Of a stretch of 27,376 nucleotides of DNA, positions 15,955 through 22,109 are shown one piece after another. Both the position numbers and the translations under genes were made by a program. Every line of letters begins with the position of its first letter. The first letter of the stretch is position 1. This stretch comes from Amphibacillus indicireducens (GTDB lineage Bacteria > Bacillota > Bacilli > Bacillales > Amphibacillaceae), in assembly GCF_039539605.1 (NCBI RefSeq), contig NZ_BAABDL010000078.1:1-27376 (forward strand), read 5' to 3'. The notes below the pieces were generated by a model, which saw only the letters and a program-made list of their open reading frames with translations, had not been told where the DNA came from and searched no databases.

Positions 15955-16731
15955 TTATAATACTTTTTTATTTTTAAATATTAAGAACGATCCGGTTAAT
16001 AAAATAATTGAAAGGGCGACTGTTACGCCGGCTGTTCCCCATAGATCCGTCGATATTTTTCCACTAATAAGTAAATCATTAATATACGTACTTAACTGAT
16101 TCGGGAACCATGGCAACCAACGACTGACAATGCCACCGACAACGGACATACCGATGAGGACACCAATCGATATCCCTGCGACAGGTCCAGGTCCTTTGAA
16201 AATGGTACTGAAAAAAATCGTTAGTGAGATCGCAAACATGATCCATAATGAGTAAAATAAAATCAGATAAATCAGTTCAGTTAGTCCAACGTCACCGAAT
16301 AATAGATTAACGTAATACCAATTGAGTAACATTCCAATCGTAAATGCGACAAAAAATAGCACAAACTTGGCAAACCATTTTGCTAAAATATATGTGATAT
16401 GGTTGACAGGCTTCACTAAAATTAGTTCAGCAATGCCACTTTTTCGTTCACCAGCAATCGTGCCCATCGTAAGTAAAATGACGATCAAAATCCCAATCGA
16501 ACTGACTTGTATCAATGCCATCATCACAGCATCTGCGGCTGGAATTTCAGGTATTTCAAAAATCATTCCTTCTGGTATCTCATCAACTGCTTCCATCAAT
16601 TTTGGTAAAAAATGATAAGTGATTGGATCCATAATTGATATTAGAATAAACACGATTGGTACCCAAATCCAACTAAAGTTTCGCCATGATTCAAGGCACT
16701 CTTTTTTGAATACAGTCAGAAATTGACTCAT
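15955..16731 (-). CDS. yxlG: ABC-2 type permease, YxlG-like
   Basis: A 258-aa ABC-2 membrane permease with about six transmembrane segments, a large extracytoplasmic loop after the first (about 40-70), and the characteristic cytoplasmic segment TIAGERKSGIAELILVKPV. It pairs with the ATPase encoded immediately upstream, whose stop codon overlaps this ATG (ATGA, 16731-16728). It resembles B. subtilis YxlG. Last gene of the sdpR-sdpI-yxlEFG operon. Likely exports or expels a membrane-active peptide or lipid; the substrate is inferred only from operon context. Confidence 0.85.
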   Translation of the reverse strand: MSQFLTVFKKECLESWRNFSWIWVPIVFILISIMDPITYHFLPKLMEAVDEIPEGMIFEIPEIPAADAVMMALIQVSSIGILIVILLTMGTIAGERKSGIAELILVKPVNHITYILAKWFAKFVLFFVAFTIGMLLNWYYVNLLFGDVGLTELIYLILFYSLWIMFAISLTIFFSTIFKGPGPVAGISIGVLIGMSVVGGIVSRWLPWFPNQLSTYINDLLISGKISTDLWGTAGVTVALSIILLTGSFLIFKNKKVL

Positions 16732-17633
16732 TTGTTAACCACCTCCATGAACATATCTTCTAAGGTTGCACGTGAGACAGTAAAGTTCGTTAAATCCCAC
16801 TCCATAGCTAATGCTTTCGTTAAAATAGCTTCTCTAGCTTGATTAACGTCATTAATTAAACAAACGAATCCGCCCCGTTCGGCATTCACTTGATCGATTC
16901 CTGGTAGCTGATTCAATTGTTCCAACATGTCTTCAGTTACTGTTTTGAAGCTGAGCTCAATTTTTTGGCTTTGATATTTTTCACGAAGATCAGTCAGACT
17001 GCCTTGTTCAACTAGAGCACCTTCATGCATTAATAGTAAGCCATCACTTATTTCTTCAGCATCATTTAAAATGTGAGTTGAAAATAAAATCGTCGTATCT
17101 TGTTTTAATTCTTCCAGTAATGTTAAAACTTCACGTCTCCCAATTGGATCAAGTGCTGAAACTGGTTCATCGAGCATAATTAAAGAGGGCTTGTGGATTA
17201 ACGTTTGGGCAATTCCAAGACGTTGCCTCATTCCGCCAGAATACTTACTGATTCTGATGTTTTTTGCATCACTGATTCCGACTTGCTCAAGTAAAACATC
17301 AGCACGTTGTTGGGCTTCAAGCTTGGTTAAGTTAGCCAAGCGACCAACATAGACTAAAAATTCATTCCCTGTCATCCAGCCGTGAAAGACCGGATGTTGC
17401 GGTAAATAGCCGATTTTTGAACGAATATCAATCCCATTTTGATAACCTTCAAACTTTATTACTCCAGCAGTTGGAGTGAGTAAACCAGCTAACATCCTTA
17501 AAGTTGTTGTTTTCCCTGCACCATTTGCTCCTAGTAAGGCGATACAATTTCCTGACTTGAGCTGAAATGAAAGGTCATTAACAGCAACGTGTTGGTTATA
17601 TTTTTTCGTTAAATTTTCAATTAATAACTCCAT
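16728..17633 (-). CDS. yxlF: ABC transporter ATPase, YxlF-like
   Basis: A 301-aa ATPase of the drug/peptide-export ABC type. Walker A GANGAGKT (35-42), signature SGGMRQ (132-137), Walker B LIMLDEP (151-157), H-loop H187, and a C-terminal extension (about 225-300) typical of bacitracin/antimicrobial-peptide-type exporters. It starts one base after the yxlE stop, with its SD AAGGAG inside the end of yxlE, and overlaps yxlG by 4 nt, so translation is coupled. Resembles B. subtilis YxlF, which in that species belongs to the sigma-Y operon; here no sigma factor gene is present. Confidence 0.9.
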   Translation of the reverse strand: MELLIENLTKKYNQHVAVNDLSFQLKSGNCIALLGANGAGKTTTLRMLAGLLTPTAGVIKFEGYQNGIDIRSKIGYLPQHPVFHGWMTGNEFLVYVGRLANLTKLEAQQRADVLLEQVGISDAKNIRISKYSGGMRQRLGIAQTLIHKPSLIMLDEPVSALDPIGRREVLTLLEELKQDTTILFSTHILNDAEEISDGLLLMHEGALVEQGSLTDLREKYQSQKIELSFKTVTEDMLEQLNQLPGIDQVNAERGGFVCLINDVNQAREAILTKALAMEWDLTNFTVSRATLEDMFMEVVNK

Positions 17634-17831
17634 CTAATCCGTTCTCCTTCCTAGGATAAAGAATAAAATCGGTCCAATCATACTGACGAAAAGTATAATC
17701 AGTAACCAAACCCATTTTGGTCCTTTCGTTTCTTCGGTTTTAAACCAAGCAATCAATGCAACAACGAGTAAAATGAATTGTAAGACAAGTAATGGCGACA
17801 ACATTTGAAGTAAATGTGCGACATCAGTCAT
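17634..17831 (-). CDS. yxlE: Small PLDc_N-type membrane protein, YxlE-like
   Basis: A 65-aa protein with two transmembrane helices (about 14-32 and 41-60) and the short loop KGPKWVWLL followed by GPILFFILGRR. This is the pattern of the phospholipase-D-nuclease N-terminal (PLDc_N) domain standing alone. B. subtilis YxlE has the same form and likewise precedes yxlF. It is probably an accessory or regulatory subunit of the ABC exporter. It sits 4 nt after sdpI and directly before yxlF. Function is not established from sequence. Confidence 0.8.
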   Translation of the reverse strand: MTDVAHLLQMLSPLLVLQFILLVVALIAWFKTEETKGPKWVWLLIILFVSMIGPILFFILGRRTD

Positions 17832-17835
17832 AATT

Positions 17836-18480
17836 TCACCTCCCAGATTTGTTTAGTTTTTGGTAAAGGTAATAAGAATAGAAAATAGGTATGAGTGCTC
17901 CAACAAAAATACTAATTAATGTTACTGGTAAAACATATTGGTCTGAAATAAATGGTGTAGTGATTAAGATAAAGCCTAAGATAATAAAAATTCTCGCGCC
18001 AAGTCGGTGTGTTTTACGCCATACTTCTTCATTGTCTAATGTCCATGGTGTTCGAATCCCAAATAGCCAATTTGGTTTGATCGTTTGCATATAATTGCCG
18101 AAGATTATTAATAATAAGCCAACTAATATCGGGATAAAGAAGTGAATCTGTAACGGATAGCCTAAACTTTTGAATAGGGTAACTAAATTAATTAGCAAAA
18201 ACAGTCCCATAACGGAATAGGTGATGATTTCATATGATCGTGAAAACTGTTGGTAATTCTTTTTCTTTGGATCAATTTTTGGACTGAATAAGATGATCAA
18301 GTAGAGTAAAACGTACATCCCATTGTTGGTAAATAGCGCGATAAACTTTGAAGCAGACCAATTGACTGATCCGTCAACACCCCATTGCATTGGAACTTGA
18401 TCTGGTAATTGAGGATAAAAGATTAGCCACAAACTAATTGAAATAAGAATCATGAGGATTGGAATCAGGTGTTTTTTCAT
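17836..18480 (-). CDS. sdpI: SdpI-like immunity membrane protein
   Basis: A 214-aa integral membrane protein with about six hydrophobic segments. An N-terminal DUF1648-type part (LPDQVPMQWGVDGSVNWSASK) is followed by the SdpI signature GNYMQTIKPNWLFGIRTPWTLDNEEVWRKTHR. In B. subtilis SdpI protects against the membrane-depolarising SDP cannibalism toxin and also sequesters the repressor SdpR once toxin is bound. Its start overlaps the sdpR stop (ATGA, 18480-18477), the same coupling as in sdpRI. No sdpA/B/C toxin genes are in the window, so the ligand could be a competitor's peptide or one encoded elsewhere. Confidence 0.88.
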   Translation of the reverse strand: MKKHLIPILMILISISLWLIFYPQLPDQVPMQWGVDGSVNWSASKFIALFTNNGMYVLLYLIILFSPKIDPKKKNYQQFSRSYEIITYSVMGLFLLINLVTLFKSLGYPLQIHFFIPILVGLLLIIFGNYMQTIKPNWLFGIRTPWTLDNEEVWRKTHRLGARIFIILGFILITTPFISDQYVLPVTLISIFVGALIPIFYSYYLYQKLNKSGR

Positions 18481-18749
18481 TGTTCTTTCTCTCCTTTATC
18501 AATAAAATCAATCGTCCAGCTGACGAGCTCTTGAAAAACAGTGAGATTTAATGTGTAGTAAATAAATTGTCCCTGCTTATTATCATAAACAAGCTCTGCC
18601 TGTTTTAGAATGTTTAAATGTTGTGAGATGCTTGATTTTGACATCTCAAAATGACTCGATATTTCACCAGCGGTTAGATCGCCATCTTTTAATAATGTTA
18701 AAATTTTTCGTCGTGTTGGATCTGCAAGAGCTTTAAACACATCTTTCAT
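18477..18749 (-). CDS. sdpR: ArsR-family autorepressor, SdpR-like
   Basis: A 90-aa winged-helix repressor. The opening VFKALADPTRRKIL and the recognition region GEISSHFEMSKSSISQHLNILKQAELV closely resemble SdpR. It has no metal-binding cysteines, so it is not a metal sensor. The gene heads the operon. A perfect palindrome made of TTAAGTA half-sites overlaps its own -10, which predicts autorepression relieved by SdpI as in B. subtilis. The ATG is preceded by a weak SD-like AAGGGTGA. Confidence 0.9.
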   Translation of the reverse strand: MKDVFKALADPTRRKILTLLKDGDLTAGEISSHFEMSKSSISQHLNILKQAELVYDNKQGQFIYYTLNLTVFQELVSWTIDFIDKGEKEQ

Positions 18750-18762
18750 CAGCTAATCACCC

Positions 18763-18788
18763 TTAAGTATTTAAGTAATTACTTAAAT
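18763..18788 (-). promoter_or_regulatory. SdpR operator
   Basis: The perfect 20-bp palindrome ATTTAAGTAATTACTTAAAT (18769-18788) plus a third half-site TTAAGTA (18763-18769) overlaps the last two bases of the -10 and covers the expected start of the sdpR transcript, the ideal place for autorepression. Confidence 0.75.
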
Positions 18789-18815
18789 GATAAAATAACT
18801 TTTGTACTTTGTCAA
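18787..18815 (-). promoter_or_regulatory. Sigma-A promoter of sdpR-sdpI-yxlEFG
   Basis: On the minus strand TTGACA (18815 to 18810), 17-nt spacer, TATCAT (18792 to 18787). It begins only a few bases after the T tract of the upstream ABC-F terminator, so the operon is insulated from the resistance gene. Confidence 0.85.
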
Positions 18816-18817
18816 GA

Positions 18818-18848
18818 AAAAATGGTGATTGATCTAAGGTCAATCACC
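18818..18848 (-). terminator. Terminator of the ABC-F gene
   Basis: GGTGATTGA (minus 18848-18840) pairs with TCAATCACC (18832-18824), followed by ATTTTTT. It ends transcription 10 bp after the ABC-F stop. Confidence 0.9.
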
Positions 18849-18857
18849 AAAATATAA

Positions 18858-20420
18858 TTATTCATCGATATGTTGTTTTTCCTTCAACAATGCCTGAAAC
18901 TGTTGTTCAAGTTCTTCTGTTGGTTCGATGCTTAATTTACTCAACACTTCAGAAATACGAGTTTCTAGGACGAGTAATTTTTGTTCGTGACTACTCTCAT
19001 CTTTTGGTGGATTGAGGTATTCATGATATGTCCCAGGAAATAATTCAATTGTTTGATCTCTAATCACAATCAGTTTGGTCGCTACTTGTTCAATCAGTCG
19101 TTGATCATGTGAGACAAATAGAATTGTACTCGGATAACTTAATAATAATGATTCGAGTGCTTCAATTGCTTCGATATCTAAAAAGTTTGTTGGCTCATCC
19201 AGAATAAGCATATTCGCATCACTAACAAGTAATTTTGCCAAGACAACTTTAACGCGCTCTCCGCCACTCAACGTCCGAATTGGCTTTGTCACATCATCTT
19301 CACTAAAATTAAGTCGGGCTAAGCATGTTCGAATCAGTGTTTCTGATTGAATTGCATGATCACTAACATAGGTCAAAATCGATTGATTTAACTTTAGTTC
19401 TTGTAATTTTTGATCAAAGTAACCGACTTTAATTGCGGGAGAAAGCTGAACACCATTAACTTGATTGATGATTTTTTTGACGAGTGTCGATTTGCCCGTA
19501 CCGTTATCTCCAATGATTGCCACCTTGTCATTACCTTTGATTTGAAAGCTTGTCGGCTTCCATAAAGTTCGACTACCAATCTGGCCTGGTAAGTTTTCAA
19601 CTCTCAAAATCGTTCGTCCCGATAATTGTTCTGCTTGCGGGTGCTCCATCCTAATCGGCGCTTCCTGATAAACCTTTTCAACTGATTCCAATTTTTCTAT
19701 TCTTGTTTCAAGTGCTTTTTTATTTTGATGGAGCTTTTTTTGTTTTTTAGCAAAGTATGGTTTGGCGCCTTTAATCCGTGCCTCAGAAGAACTGAGTTGT
19801 TTGGGTTTCTTTGTCGCACGTTGAGCTTTTTGCTCCTTTTTAACGAGTGCTCGCTCTAATTGCTTCTTCTTTTCGATGTATTGATGGTATGCTTCTTCCT
19901 GTTGTTTAATTTGTGCTTGTTTTTGCTCGTGATAATCACTATAATTTCCTTGATAAACATGTATTCTTCGTTGATCAATTTCCCAAATTTGCTCACACAA
20001 TTGGTCTAAGAAGTACCTGTCGTGTGAAACAAGGATCAGTGCTCCTTGCCAATGATTAAATTGGTTTAGCAGCTGCTCGATATGGTGTTGATCAAGATTT
20101 GTTGTCGGTTCATCAGCTAAAAGTAAGTCGGACTTTTCCGCTAATGCATGATTAATGTAGCGTTGTGTTACTTCACCGCCACTTTCAGCTGTCTCTGTTT
20201 CTTTAAGCTGTGGTAACAGTTTAATTGAACCATAACGATTAACTTGCCCCTGATCCGTTTCTTGTTTACCGATGATTAAATTCAATAGTGTTGATTTACC
20301 AGAGCCATTTTTGCCAACTAATCCGATTCGTGCCTGTTTTTTAACAGCTAGTTGCTCAGACTCAAACAGCAATTCACCTTTAATAAACTTTTGAACATGT
20401 TTTAATTCCACAATTGTCAT
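18858..20420 (-). CDS. ABC-F ribosomal protection protein (Vga/Lsa/VmlR-like antibiotic resistance)
   Basis: A 520-aa soluble protein with two ABC domains and no membrane segment. NBD1: Walker A GKNGSGKST (36-44), signature SGGEV (80-84), LLLADEPTTNLD (99-110). The interdomain arm is highly charged (about 165-245), with SSSEARIKGAKPYFAKKQKK as in Vga/Lsa-type proteins. NBD2: GDNGTGKST (304-312), LSGGERV (384-390), DEPTNFLD (408-415). The Glu-Gln-rich C-terminal tail is another feature of resistance ABC-Fs. The short distance from Walker A to signature in NBD1 also fits the resistance subgroup rather than housekeeping Uup/EttA. Such proteins eject lincosamides, streptogramins A, pleuromutilins or macrolides from the ribosome; the spectrum cannot be read. 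The long attenuator leader supports a drug-induced role. Confidence 0.88.
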   Translation of the reverse strand: MTIVELKHVQKFIKGELLFESEQLAVKKQARIGLVGKNGSGKSTLLNLIIGKQETDQGQVNRYGSIKLLPQLKETETAESGGEVTQRYINHALAEKSDLLLADEPTTNLDQHHIEQLLNQFNHWQGALILVSHDRYFLDQLCEQIWEIDQRRIHVYQGNYSDYHEQKQAQIKQQEEAYHQYIEKKKQLERALVKKEQKAQRATKKPKQLSSSEARIKGAKPYFAKKQKKLHQNKKALETRIEKLESVEKVYQEAPIRMEHPQAEQLSGRTILRVENLPGQIGSRTLWKPTSFQIKGNDKVAIIGDNGTGKSTLVKKIINQVNGVQLSPAIKVGYFDQKLQELKLNQSILTYVSDHAIQSETLIRTCLARLNFSEDDVTKPIRTLSGGERVKVVLAKLLVSDANMLILDEPTNFLDIEAIEALESLLLSYPSTILFVSHDQRLIEQVATKLIVIRDQTIELFPGTYHEYLNPPKDESSHEQKLLVLETRISEVLSKLSIEPTEELEQQFQALLKEKQHIDE

Positions 20421-20442
20421 ATTCTCACCTCATTTTAGAAGA

Positions 20443-20638
20443 CAAAAAAGCCTCCTACTTATACTTAATTGAATAAGAAAATAGGAGGCACCGATAGCAT
20501 ATCTGCTATAATAGTGGGCATAGATATAGTCGATCACATCCTATTTTCGTTTGACTAAATGAAAGCAGACCAAACAAGACTCATTTTTTGAATGAGTTGG
20601 TCTTACTTAGATTTAGTTCAGACTTAGAAAAATAGGAT
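20443..20638 (-). promoter_or_regulatory. Transcription attenuator of the ABC-F gene
   Basis: Four alternating arms lie on the minus strand. Arm 1 is ATCCTATTTTTC (20638-20627), arm 2 is GAAAATAGGAT (20548-20538), arm 3 is GCCTCCTATTTTC (20489-20477), and arm 4 is TAGGAGGC (20457-20450) followed by TTTTTT. Arms 3:4 form an intrinsic terminator. Arm 2 can pair with arm 3 over 10 perfect base pairs and disrupt it. Arm 1 can pair with arm 2 over at least 10 and restore the terminator. A long hairpin lies between arms 1 and 2. The layout is that of ribosome-controlled attenuation; the SD GAGGTGA and ATG follow the terminator. Confidence 0.8.
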
Positions 20639-20649
20639 TATAATTTCAT
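20638..20649 (-). CDS. Three-codon upstream ORF (Met-Lys-Leu-stop) in the ABC-F leader
   Basis: ATG AAA TTA TAA, with an SD-like GAAAGGGTGA (20670-20661) 11 nt upstream. The stop codon abuts attenuator arm 1. A ribosome held on this ORF would cover arm 1, free arm 2 to pair with arm 3, and let transcription into the resistance gene. Antibiotic-responsive leaders with short ORFs are known for ABC-F genes such as vmlR and Listeria lmo0919. The coding role here is inferred from geometry. Confidence 0.5.
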   Translation of the reverse strand: MKL

Positions 20650-20685
20650 CGGCTAAAAGTTCACCCTTTCGATAAAGTTAATTTT

Positions 20686-20715
20686 AGTTTAACGAAAATG
20701 ATGACCATTTGTCAA
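20686..20715 (-). promoter_or_regulatory. Promoter of the ABC-F leader transcript
   Basis: Perfect -35 TTGACA (20715 to 20710), 18-nt spacer, -10 TAAACT (20691 to 20686). A TATAAT at 20642-20637 is an alternative -10 but lacks a -35 and would leave out the upstream ORF. Confidence 0.6.
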
Positions 20716-20755
20716 TCTAACTTATTAATTTTAGCATTCCACGAACAAAGAGGGC

Positions 20756-20784
20756 TTGAGATTTTAAGTGATATCGGCTATAAT
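20756..20784 (+). promoter_or_regulatory. Promoter of tRNA-Ala
   Basis: TTGAGA (20756-20761), 17-nt spacer, TATAAT (20779-20784), 18 bp before the mature tRNA 5' end. Confidence 0.85.
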
Positions 20785-20802
20785 GATTTAGGATCAAATC
20801 GA

Positions 20803-20875
20803 GGGGAATTAGCTCAGTTGGGAGAGCGCTTGCGTGGCACGCAAGAGGTCGTCGGTTCAAGCCCGATATTCTCCA
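20803..20875 (+). tRNA. tRNA-Ala (anticodon GGC)
   Basis: A complete 73-nt cloverleaf. The acceptor stem GGGGAAT/ATTCTCC contains the G3:U70 wobble that identifies alanine tRNAs. The D-arm is AGCTCAGTTGGGAGAGC. The anticodon stem is CTTGC/GCAAG (20829-20833, 20841-20845) with loop GTGGCAC and anticodon GGC at 20836-20838. The T-arm has GGTTCAA. The discriminator is A20875, and the CCA end is not encoded. It is a single-tRNA unit with its own promoter and terminator. It decodes GCC and GCU. Confidence 0.97.
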
Positions 20876-20883
20876 TTTAATTA

Positions 20884-20919
20884 AACAACACTGATCAGGA
20901 TAATGGTCAGTGTTGTTTT
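20884..20919 (+). terminator. Terminator of tRNA-Ala
   Basis: AACAACACTGA (20884-20894) pairs perfectly with TCAGTGTTGTT (20907-20917), followed by TT. Confidence 0.85.
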
Positions 20920-20929
20920 CATGAACTTT

Positions 20930-20947
20930 ATGTGAAATATTTCACAA
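20930..20947 (+). promoter_or_regulatory. Rex operator
   Basis: ATGTGAAATATTTCACAA differs at one base from the Rex consensus TTGTGAAWWWWTTCACAA and contains a perfect 16-bp palindrome (20931-20946). It ends 5 bp before the -35 of the SDR gene. Rex represses fermentative genes and is released by high NADH. Confidence 0.8.
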
Positions 20948-20952
20948 ACCTA

Positions 20953-20981
20953 TTGTTAATTAGATGATTAAGAAATATAAT
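20953..20981 (+). promoter_or_regulatory. Promoter of the SDR gene
   Basis: TTGTTA (20953-20958), 17-nt spacer, TATAAT (20976-20981), 44 bp before the ATG. Confidence 0.8.
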
Positions 20982-21025
20982 AAACTAGAAATTATGAAAA
21001 ATATTAAGTTAAAGGAAGTGTTCAC

Positions 21026-21790
21026 ATGAAATTATCAGGAAAAACAGTCATTGTAACAGGTGCTGCAGCAGGTATGGGAGAAGCAATCGCTAAAAAGTTT
21101 GCGCAAGAAGGTGCTAAGGTTGTTGCGACAGATATCAATCAAGAATTACTAGATCAAGTCGTCAATGCAATTAGAGAAGCGGGTGGCGAAGCAGTTGGTC
21201 TAGTCAGTAACATCGGTGAACAAAAGGATATTGACCAAATGGTGCATGAAGCAATTGAACGCTATGGCTCACTTGATATTTTAGTGAACAATGCTGGCAT
21301 TATGGATAACTTTGTCCCAGTTGGTGACTTGACAGATGAACAATGGAATCGAATTATTCAAATTAACTTAACTGGGCCATTTAAGGCAGCTCGCGCAGCA
21401 ATTAAAGTTATGGAAACACAAGAAAATGGCGGTGTGATTATTAACAATGCATCGGTTGGAGGGTTGTTTGGTGCGCGTGGTGGGGCGGCTTACGTATCGT
21501 CTAAGCATGGATTACTCGGAATGACGAAAAATATCGCAGCAACATATGGCGTTCATGGGAAAATTCGTGCAAATGCAATTGCACCAGGTGGAGTTGCAAC
21601 AAATATTCAAACGACAATTACTGAACCACATGAGTTAGGAAGTAAAGCTATTGGCTCTATTGGGGGAGAAACTGCTCCAATAGGTCAATCAGAAGAAATA
21701 GCAGAAGTTGCTCTATTTCTAGCTTCTGATGCTTCAAGTTTTGTCAATGGAGCAGTTATTACAGCTGACGGTGGCTGGACAGCAGGCTAA
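21026..21790 (+). CDS. Short-chain dehydrogenase/reductase, probably NADH-linked and fermentative
   Basis: A 254-aa classical SDR. Nucleotide-binding motif TGAAAGMG (11-18), NNAG (88-91), and catalytic Asn114, Ser143, Tyr156 and Lys160 (YVSSK). The C-terminal PGGVATN and ADGGWTAG complete the fold. Asp36 at the end of beta-2 (VVATDIN) favours NAD(H) over NADP(H). Together with the Rex operator this points to a dehydrogenase that regenerates NAD+ during fermentation, for example of acetoin/diacetyl type. The exact substrate cannot be assigned, since the family is broad (FabG, glucose dehydrogenase, BudC). SD AAAGGAAGTG 7 nt before ATG. Monocistronic. Confidence 0.88.
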   Translation: MKLSGKTVIVTGAAAGMGEAIAKKFAQEGAKVVATDINQELLDQVVNAIREAGGEAVGLVSNIGEQKDIDQMVHEAIERYGSLDILVNNAGIMDNFVPVGDLTDEQWNRIIQINLTGPFKAARAAIKVMETQENGGVIINNASVGGLFGARGGAAYVSSKHGLLGMTKNIAATYGVHGKIRANAIAPGGVATNIQTTITEPHELGSKAIGSIGGETAPIGQSEEIAEVALFLASDASSFVNGAVITADGGWTAG

Positions 21791-21806
21791 ATCATCGACT
21801 TAAATA

Positions 21807-21850
21807 AGGCTTAATCTCGATTCATTAAATGGATCGAGATTAAGCTTTTT
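21807..21850 (+). terminator. Terminator of the SDR gene
   Basis: GCTTAATCTCGAT (21809-21821) pairs perfectly with ATCGAGATTAAGC (21833-21845), followed by TTTTT. Confidence 0.9.
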
Positions 21851-21934
21851 AATTTGGAATGATTTGTTTTAAATGGTATTTGTTTATAGCAGATTCGAAT
21901 CAGATCAAAGACAAGATGTGACAAAAGTCCATCT

Positions 21935-21960
21935 TTAAATTATAAAATTCAAGCCGATAC
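21935..21960 (+). promoter_or_regulatory. Sigma-D-like promoter of the chemoreceptor gene
   Basis: -10 GCCGATAC (21953-21960) matches 7 of 8 positions of the motility sigma factor consensus GCCGATAT. TTAAA at 21935-21939 supplies a -35 at a spacing of 13-14 nt, slightly short. About 150 nt of leader separates it from the ATG. Sigma-D control is usual for Bacillus chemoreceptors. Confidence 0.55.
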
Positions 21961-22073
21961 ATTAAGCATAGGTTGAATGTCTTAGAATGTAGCTTATTCT
22001 AGGAGAAATGTCTTGTCTAAAATTGAATTTAAGTATAGTATTGAATATATACTTTTACTTATGTGATAAGCAA

Positions 22074-22087
22074 TGAAAGCGGTTTAT
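22074..22087 (+). promoter_or_regulatory. Possible cre site (CcpA)
   Basis: TGAAAGCGGTTTAT, with the preceding A, fits the cre pattern WTGNAANCGNWNNCW at all defined positions but one. It lies in the leader just before the chemoreceptor SD, where CcpA would act as a roadblock. Confidence 0.35.
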
Positions 22088-22109
22088 TATTAAGAGGGAG
22101 GATAACAAG

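Noticed and set aside
18477..18749. Metal-sensing ArsR/SmtB regulator
   Set aside because: No cysteine metal-binding motif is present, and the sequence and coupling to sdpI indicate an SdpR-type autorepressor.
20555..20584. Nine-codon frame (MSLVWSAFI) inside the ABC-F leader as regulatory ORF
   Set aside because: It has no SD, and its start lies in a hairpin loop. A ribosome near its end would cover arm 2 and favour termination, so the three-codon ORF fits better.
20698..20880. 60-codon frame covering tRNA-Ala
   Set aside because: It is explained by the tRNA gene and its promoter.
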